A stretch of 64,000 nt of DNA from Megalonaias nervosa (lineage: Eukaryota > Mollusca > Bivalvia > Unionida > Unionidae), in contig JAECUM010001824.1 in the NCBI GenBank assembly GCA_016617855.1, positions 62,001-126,000 of the forward strand. Reading direction: 5' to 3'. Positions within the stretch are counted from its first letter, which is position 1, and each line of letters opens with the position of its first letter. The notes beneath the pieces are model-generated. The model was given only the letters and a program-made list of their open reading frames with translations, was not told the DNA's origin and did no database searches. A program made the position numbers and the translations under genes. This document shows positions 55,831-64,000 of this stretch, in pieces.

Positions 55831-56689
55831 AAACCATGAAGTACATCTCTCTATGACACAAACAACAAAAACAATTACATGTACTGTTTTGTTGGGTTAT
55901 TTTCCACTTAACACCTGTAATATGTCACAAAAATAAGTCATGACTAGTGGAATACTCCATCATAAATTGTGCCGGTTTACTGGGATGTATGCCAAATTGG
56001 CTTATAGTTTTTATATAAAATATTTTAAACTAGGAATCCTTAAGTTTAAAACTCCAAGAAAACGTGCTTACAAGCTGTGCTAGGAGTAAGTAGGTTGGCT
56101 AGATTCTCATTCCTGTAGCGCCAGCTGAATGCAAAGTTGGCCAGTTGGTTCAGGTCAGTACTTGAGCTCCCATATGATGCTGACTCCTCTTGCTTGTGTC
56201 TCTGACTTTATCTCATCTGAAAAGAAATAAAATTAAAAATAAATGCATGCTAAAGGATACAGACCTTTTCACAAACATACACATACACAATATTTCCTGT
56301 GGAAACCACCCTGATATTATCAACATTAAGATTTCATACTGAAAATTTAGTCATACATACAGTGAGGGTCTTAAATACATGTTATAGTATCTGCAAGAAA
56401 CATTACATTTTGGTTATTTTTTTTTATTCTTATTATTCTTTGAAACACTGTATATGAAAATACATTTTCAGCAAACTATACCAGATACAAGAAGCTGAAC
56501 AAGTAGGGCTTACATTCCTCTAATAATTACTGATTCACAAAACTTGTATACATAATTAGTTGTCAATATTTTTAATAGCAAGTACTGGTCACTGTGATAA
56601 GTGTTGATAGGCAACATCACTTAGAAGCAGCCAAATGAACTGGGAAAGTAATCTGTTGTGCTCTTGCCATAATTCCCTCCAGGTCAAAC
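55831..56689. other. No recognisable gene
   Basis: AT-rich sequence between the 50-bp array and the DIRS-like relic. No motif, repeat unit or terminal repeat of the DIRS element was recognised. Confidence 0.4.
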
Positions 56690-59390
56690 TGACCCATTTT
56701 TGGGGTACAAGATCTCAGAGGCATAAGCTTGTGAAAGCCATCTTTGCCCTCCATCCACAGCTTGTATAATATCCGTTAAGGAACACCTGCATTTGAATGC
56801 AATGGCTTGTGGCACCTGGCCTAACCACAAGCCAAAATGCTCAAAAACTTCATCTGACCTTATGTTAATTATCTATGTGTGAAGCAAATAATCTGTTGTA
56901 CCCAGGAACACACTGCCTGGCCTGAAACATTAATGTTTCCATCTTTCAAAAGTATCAATGAGCGATATCTCCCGCTTTCCAGCAGCTCATTTCATTTCAG
57001 ATACCAAATCAAGGTCCTCACTGGGTCCTGCAGATGACCCTGAGGTGAAAGGTCCAACTACAAATGAGGTTTAAGCATGAATGACTGCCTGCCTACAGAT
57101 GAGAGTCTACTTTTTGATAATGAAAGTATTGGCTATCATAATTGAATCTAAACTTGTCTAATGAATTGTGGACAGTTCAGACTGACCGACAAGGCATGTA
57201 TTTCACTGATTTTGCTTGCTGTAGCTATAGATTAACTAGGAAGCAGGTCTTACAAAAGACACGAGCCAATGATGCTCAAGACAACTTGATGTCAAAACCC
57301 AATGTACATTCCAATTTGAGCACAATGCCAAAGCTGTAATCTTGATAGATTAAAGTCAGAAAGTCATAAAGGTCTTTGTTCTATTCTATAACCCTCTTTT
57401 CATGATGCTAAAACATTGAGATTGTAAAAACTGTATCCTTTTAAAGTACTGGGGGTTAACTTCTTTGCTTCATAAAATGGAGCTAACTGGGCTAACAATA
57501 TGTTAAGTACAGTGATGCAATCCCGTTTGCACCAATGTCAGAAAATGATGGGTTTGGTTGTACAAGAGATTCTGTATACCACTTATTCTGCAAAATGTTT
57601 GCCTTTTTGCTGTTTGTGTGATTTGATCAAGACATCCAAGTTCAATAGATCTGGGTTCAAATGAAACACCTGTCAATGGGTTTGTCTAATGAAGCAAGGA
57701 AAGACCCCAAATTTCCTTGGAATTTCCAGTTCCAGGTTTAACAAGTTGTTTTGCCAACTCAAAGGAAGTAGTCAGGATAAGTCAATACTTGGATTCTGTT
57801 CCTTATTGCAGGATCTTTGGGATCAGAGGTGCTGGAGGATAAGCGTATCCATCCATACCACTGCAATCCAAGGAAAGAATGTTGACTACCCAGGCCTTCA
57901 GAATTGGGACTGGAGAGAAAAGGTTGGACTCTTTTCATTCCATCTTACCAGAAACTGAAGCATGAGTGATTGGCCCCAGAGGGCACAGATTTTTCAGAAT
58001 AAAGAGGGTGAATTGACCATTTGGTTTGGACTAACTGATGATGGAAAGTCCATCAATATCTCAAGCCTCCTCAGAATGTAACAGACTTGAATGTAGATTC
58101 ATCATTGATGACACCACCTGAGAAAATCCTAAACTAAATTCACAGGTCTGGTAATTTAGTCTCTCTCCCCTTGCCTTCTGAGACAATTTACCCCAGTTAC
58201 ATTATTAGACAGAATAAGTATTCCCTTTCCATGCAGTATGTCAAGTCACCAATGATGTACATTCACTGTGGCATTCATCTCTAGGAGCTGATATACTAAG
58301 TCAGACTGATGAAGCCACAACCCATTGGTTTCCCAAAACAATTGCAGGAAGTGGGTACCCCTGCCCTTTGTGCTAGCCTCCTTGGAGTCTTTACCTATAA
58401 GGAACATCCGCCAAGAGCCAAGTGAGCTTCTCTCATTTGCTGAGATGGGTCCTCATAGAATCAGACACTAAGGCCTGCTTCTATCTAGTCACCAATGTAT
58501 AAAAAGGATCAATCACAATGGTCTGATGTACAGGCGACCCAAGACTAAGAGATCTAGTGCTACATTAAGACCCAGTCAGAGGAATTCTCTGTCTTAAATG
58601 CATTAATTTGTTTGTATTAAAGACAACATATAGATCATCTTCAACACTCCTTCCTCAGGAAAACAGACACCATTTATCATGTACTCTGAACTCCATCCCC
58701 AAGTGGGCAAAATTTTGAGATGGGATGTCGGATTTATTCTTGTTGACAAGAAATTCAAGGCAGGCCATACATGAAAAATGGGAATTCATGAGTTGACTTA
58801 AAATATAATCTACTTTGCATTTTTTGTAGTGTATCATTGCTGGATGTCATGGATATGGAGATGGTCCTGAAGTGAGATACTATTCTGACCATAATTCTTG
58901 TGAAGATCAATGTTAAGCCCACAAGATAGTGCTATGGAATGAAATACTGTATTCCTGAAAGTGAACCATATGAAATTCCTGTAGGATTTGTGTACTGGAG
59001 CATGGAGGTATGTATATATCTTGCAAATCCAGACCGATTGCAAAGTCTTCATAATGAACAACATTTAAAACTAGTCTTGACATATCCATTCTGAACCATG
59101 GTGCCCATATTAATGGGCTGAGAAAGCTTAAGTCTATGACTGGCCAAAGTGTTAATTTGGCATTTGGCAATAGGAATAGTCTTGAATAAAAATGTCTTGA
59201 CTATGCATTTCATAAAATCTCTACAACCCTATTCTGAGCAGATTCCTGCTACAGTGTTGGTCCTGAATGTATTTTTGGGACGTATGAAGCAGCTGACAAG
59301 GGGTGCTGAATGTGATCTGGAGTCCTTATAAGATGACTTGCAGGATTCATGGATCATCAGAGCCGAATCTTTCCCAAACCATAGCAAAGG
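56690..59390 (-). pseudogene. Decayed DIRS-like retrotransposon (RT, RNase H, tyrosine recombinase)
   Basis: Minus-strand pieces follow in DIRS order. ERFGSDDP.ILQVI starts near 59387. Then the reverse transcriptase shows LWPVIDLSFLS and APWFRMD (about 59150-59085), AIGLDLQD (about 59030), HKSYRNFIWFTFRNTVFHSI (about 58995-58930) and LEFLVNKNKSD with LGMEFRVHD (58760-58680). RNase H shows GKGILILSNN (about 58230-58200). The following region shows GMDGYAYPPAPLIPK (57860-57815) and LELEIPRKFG (about 57730). Recombinase-like pieces are QDPVRTLIWYLK (about 57035-57000), SGQAVCSWVQQII (about 56920-56885) and AFKCRCSLTDIIQAV (56800-56757), where the usual H-x-x-R reads GQVPQ. Stops and frameshifts occur throughout, so it is dead. 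DIRS elements integrate with a tyrosine recombinase instead of an integrase. Gag and the terminal repeats were not found. Confidence 0.78.
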
Positions 59391-62300
59391 GACTTCCCCC
59401 CAACGGGATATTTGATATAGGTGGCATAACGATCTCGTCATTTCTTTTGGGAATGAGAAAGTAAACCCAGGCAAAAACAATCCACTCTGTTTATCGTCAA
59501 TGGCCCTTTATAAGTGTCATGCTGAATTATGTATAGGGAATGTAAAACTGCTTCCCACTGGGCATGTCCTAGTAGGGGTTTCCTTCCTGTCTCCATGCTT
59601 CCTGTTCAGGAAAGATCACTGAGGTATGATGCCGGACCTGTACATGATTTGACTCTATGGAGGCCTGCTTATATCCTCTATTTGAGAACTGAATGGAAGT
59701 TTTCACAACAATGGCATAATTAGGTGACCATCATACCCATGCAGGTTATGATCACAGGAGTTTTTCTTTTACTTGGGTAAATTTGCAACTGTACAATGCT
59801 TGGCCTGTGTACTGCTCCTCTATACATGCCATTAATATGTCAGTGATCACATACTTGGGTATCAGTAGAGATAAAAGTGTGATCACAGATTCAGAAAACC
59901 CGTGAATGTTATCATATATCACAAGCATGTCTGTAGGGGAAGACAGCTGTTGTCTGAAAAATTTCACCATAACATCAAACAATTTAAGAAACACCTTAAA
60001 TTTAAGAAACACCTTAACTGAATCCTGATTATGCTACAATACTGGTGATTTAGTTTGCCCATCATATGTAACTACAATAGAACAAAACCTTCACGGGACT
60101 TGTTTCACTACTTGTGTTGTATTTGCCTGAATGCTTCTCACTGGAATGTTCGAGCATTCAAAGTCTGCCAGGATGATATGCGGTACATTTATTTGTTTTT
60201 TGCTATGCCATCCTATGCCACTGTAAATTTCAGAATGTTTCTACTGGGTTCTGGCATAAAAGTGTGCTGCAACTTTTCACCGATTCCACCCCAGAAAAGG
60301 ATAGGCTCATCAAGTAGCAGATGGGTACTACATATATTGCAAGCAACACCTGCATTGAAATATCTTACCCTCGAACTTACTATGCCAGTACATTACTCAT
60401 AGAAAAAATCTTTTATCCACATGTAACATTAATATAGCAAGTCTGGGATATGCAACAATAACAACTATATATTAAAGTGCCGCATGTGTATATTGTTTGC
60501 CGAATAGGCTGCAGGCCTATATTCCAAACAATTATGTTAACAGCGATGCCACAATTAAAATTTCATAAGCTTGCTGAAGTCAGTAATTTGTATGGGCAAT
60601 CCAAGATTAGCAAACTTCCTGGTCTGGTCCTGGTTATCGTTCATGGGATAAAACACAGAAAAGAATGCCAATTCTAAATATCAATTGTCAGCACTTTTTA
60701 CATTGATTACAGCTCACTGTGGAATACATGCTGGTGTTGGAATGTATTTTAGCTGTCTACAGTCCATTCAGATGCTGCATTGGTGAATTTGTCCAACATC
60801 TCAAGAATCCTTGAAAAGCTTTCATTTCCTCGTTCATCATTGTGATTTGGGATCAGATGAGCACTGTTAAGAATCCACAGATTTGAGATACTAGATACAT
60901 TAAGTGGCATTATTATATAAACAAGGACAATAATTTTAATTTCAACAATGTAGATACTGGTGCTCTGTAATACTGGTATGATCCCTGGACACATCTGTGA
61001 AAGAAGTTTTAGTGCATCTTTACCTGGTTCATATCTGATTAGAATAATTGTCTGACACACACTTGTGTGAGATACCTCAGCTGAATCCCTTCTGGGAAGG
61101 ATATATGTAATGGAAACCATTGTCTGAGAAACTTTTGTCTTATTGTTTTCACTTCTGCAAGATTAGAAACTGCAATCACTTAAATCCCAGCTATTGTTTT
61201 ACTGACTTCTGTATCGTTTTCAACAGGGTCAGACATTTCTACAATCACAATTTGGTGGGTCTTTGCCAGTGCATGCACTAATACTTATGAACAAATCGAA
61301 ATGGCCTGCAGTGATTGTATCCTAATCACACACACACACACACACACACATATATGAAAGTTTATCTAATGTTTTCATTACTATAAGCTGCAATACTGTG
61401 TGTGTGTTGTAAATATAAAGCTGTGCAGTTTTAATAATCAGCAACAAACAAATAAACAAACTTATGAAAAATGTGTTTTAAGTCATTGTTGGTCCAAAAA
61501 AGCTCAAATGATCCCTCAATGAGCACTCCAACAACACTCGTACTGCTGTTAACAAATCCAATAATTTAAATGGTGTTTGCTTCTCTGGACTTAGAAAGGG
61601 GTACATAAAATCTCACAACTGGGATGCCATTATAATCCTGAAGATACCTTCCTAATCATGGCCTTCATCACTGGTGACTTAACGGTGTTCATCACTAAGT
61701 GGTTTAAAGTTTTCATGCACAATCTCAAATAATGACTTTTCACACTTTTTGTTGTATTCTTACTATCATTATATTGTATTAGTTTGCTACTGTTCCAAAA
61801 TAATATGTTCGATAATTTATCAAGATGCTCTGGATACATATTTACATGAAATAGCAATTTCATGTTTTCTATAATGTTAAAAATATGCCACTGATTTGGT
61901 AATATAATGCCAGCATTAGATACACTCATAAATCCATTAAAAATACTTCAATCAGTGATCTTTCCACCATGTGTAATTGCAGTAACTGTTTCAAGCCCCC
62001 CGTGTTGCTGTTTTTCATAAATTTCAACATTCTTCCAATCTAACTAAAGTTTAGAAGGAAGAAAATTTGTTAAAAATGCTACCTGACATAAATTGTTCAT
62101 TGAAATAACCAAGATGTTGGGTTTAAATAATGTTCAAATATGCAGTTTAGAATTAAGAGGCACCACCTGTTAATTCAGTCACCAAAGTCACTCACAATTC
62201 CTTTGTTTTTTGGGAGTGCTCCACAAGCAGTGATGTGATACATTTGACAAATTCCAATAATGACTAATCTAATACGAACATTCGCACTTGGTGGACAAAT

Positions 62301-64000
62301 TGATCCAATAGGGAATGAAGATAGACAGGCCCACTTTTTTTTAAAGCAGATCTGAGAAGGAAAAAAGCATGCATTAGATAAAAATAGGTCTCACCCAAAT
62401 ATTGGTGATCAACTAGGGCAATGAAATACTTTGAAGATTGAACAATGGCTGAAGACAAACCCAGCTATTGCAGATTTCCATATTAATTGGTAAGCATAAA
62501 ACATGGTCTCGTAACAAATTTTGTATGTAAGTAGTGCTTTAAAGAAAAAATACTCATAAAATCTAGGCCAAGTACTGCATCATATCAGACACAAAATGAG
62601 AATGGTGTATCATATAAGAATCACTTCCTGTATCTAACCTAGCATGGGGGGTATCCATACATGGTCCCATGCAATGGTAAGGCCAAGCAAAAAAAAAAAA
62701 TGTGTTTCCAAATGGCCGACTGTCCCTGTTTCTCACTGCCAACCCTTGCACTTTTCCCCCACAGGTAAAAAAATATCACATTAAATATATATAATGTTAA
62801 AAAAATACCTGCCTACCCTAATTTTAAAACCTGTGAAATTGGAAACACATATTTGGGGGGGGGGGCCCTAAGCATAGATAACCTTGGAATATTAATTTTT
62901 AGGTCACTCAGATACTTCCTGCGCTTCCATCTGGCAATAAATTTCGTACCTTTCCTACTGATGAGTATCAATTTGGCAGACTCATGTATAAGGACAAGAA
63001 TTACATAATTTTGCTTTGAGATAATAGCTGGCACAACAAGATGATATATTTCTTGATAAAGTCTATTTTTCATTCTAAATGGCACACAAAAAACAGAATT
63101 TATTACACCGTTATACAAGACTGAACCTTGCCTGTATGCAAAATATTGAGTGGTCTGTAAGCATGGCTGCAATGAAAACACATGAGCGTTCCAAAAAGAT
63201 GTCTGCAATACATTTCCAATATCTGGGGCTATACTTGTATCCAAAATCAACAGAATTGTTTCTTACCCAATGTGTAAGTTATCCACAAACATTTGTCAAG
63301 GCACATGATAAAAAACTGAAATTATTGTGCAGAACCAACTTTCTTCATTTAGTCATAATGACCATGTCCTCTGACATTTTCATCCTAAAATTAATAAGCT
63401 TCTTCATTACCCAGAGATATTTTAGTCATCCATAAAAAAAATACTGAAAAATAAATGTGCAGGGAGTTTGGGGGTCCTTCCCCGACAGGGTCTCAATGTT
63501 CACACAGTAATTCAGTCAAAATAATTTGTCAATTTTTGCAGCAAATATTATAGTACACTTTCATCTTTTCAGAAAAAAATCTGGAAAATAAACACTCAAA
63601 TACATCAACTATATACAAATAATCACATAAATTCACTTGTCTCTTTCACCAATGGACACAACCTGTTGATATTGATATGCCAGTGTTGCTCTTTTTGCAG
63701 CCTTGACGAATATTTCTTTTGCCGTCCTTATTGTCACCACTGACATTTTTGGCTCAGGATTCAATCTTTCTTATTGTCAACAAGGTATATTTTTTCCTTC
63801 AAGCACCTCCTTGTACTGGCTGTAATTTTTACTTCTGATATTCAATTTCATTGTATGCAGCTTCTTTTGGACGTACTAGCTCCTGTTCCAAACTCTAACA
63901 ATAATGATTATAGCTTAAGTCAAATCATTCTTGCAAAGATCACAAAAGATGCAAGTCCTCTGGCATTGAGTTTTCTTATGAACTGAAAAAACTACATTTC
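59391..64000. other. Unrecognised AT-rich sequence to the right edge
   Basis: Moderately long frames exist on the minus strand (61120-60749, 63250-62813, 61929-61630) and plus strand (60055-60402), but none shows a family motif, splice context or repeat. Some could be decayed parts (for example gag) of the adjacent DIRS-like element. A (CA)n tract is at 61327-61350 and a poly(G) run near 62855-62865. Confidence 0.45.
61327..61350. repeat. (CA)n microsatellite
   Basis: Twelve uninterrupted CA units followed by tatatg. Confidence 0.9.

Noticed and set aside
60749..61120. 123-residue minus-strand open frame
   Set aside because: No recognisable family. It may be decayed transposon sequence but cannot be assigned.
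62813..63250. 145-residue minus-strand open frame
   Set aside because: No motif, no splice context and AT-rich composition. Not enough support to call a gene.

Overview
This window looks like AT-rich, intron- and repeat-dominated nuclear DNA from an invertebrate animal, most likely a mollusc. Three things point that way. There are tRNA-derived SINEs whose bodies and CAA-type tails resemble gastropod and bivalve SINEs. There is a dispersed repeat built around an AAGATGGC motif. There are DIRS-like, Ty3/Gypsy, piggyBac-like and CR1/Jockey-type elements side by side. The species call is an inference. No operons, ribosomal RNA genes, convincing tRNA genes or CRISPR arrays were seen.

Only one host gene can be supported: a C2H2 zinc-finger gene on the minus strand. 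Its last coding exon is at 12069-10312, with seven complete finger frames plus one finger that has lost a zinc ligand. An upstream coding exon at 16191-15971 joins it in phase 0. A possible first exon lies near 21.9-22.0 kb, with a diverged second copy near 39.0 kb. Exon 2 itself carries a C2H2-like finger interrupted by an in-frame TGA, so translation probably starts just downstream at 16108.

Layout. 1-8 kb: minisatellites (45-bp, 77-bp and 42-bp units), the first AAGATGGC element and a SINE fragment. 8-16.2 kb: 3' flank, last exon and intron 2 of the zinc-finger gene, the intron carrying two SINEs and more AAGATGGC repeat. 16.2-41.3 kb: a large tandem duplication of about 12.5 kb (16191-28954 and 28955-41326), itself made of older duplicated blocks. 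LINE 3' ends with an RNase H tail occur in all four sub-units, and later insertions (CR1-like LINE, foldback elements, unknown 0.8-1.0 kb segments) tell the copies apart. 41.4-49.5 kb: minisatellites (28, 99 and 43-45 bp), SINEs and a DIRS-like RNase H fragment. 49.5-53.6 kb: an internally deleted Ty3/Gypsy element with two 446-bp LTRs. 54-56 kb: a non-autonomous piggyBac-like element inside a 75-bp repeat, then a 50-bp array. 56.7-59.4 kb: a decayed DIRS-like retrotransposon with reverse transcriptase, RNase H and tyrosine recombinase remnants in order. 59.5-64 kb: nothing recognisable.

The most notable points are four. The intron-1 tandem duplication has a breakpoint at the exon-2 splice acceptor and has duplicated a candidate promoter/first exon. 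A finger is interrupted by a stop. The piggyBac insertion has its empty site preserved in the neighbouring repeat unit. The DIRS relic is long. All protein-family calls were made by eye from motifs, and identities are estimates.
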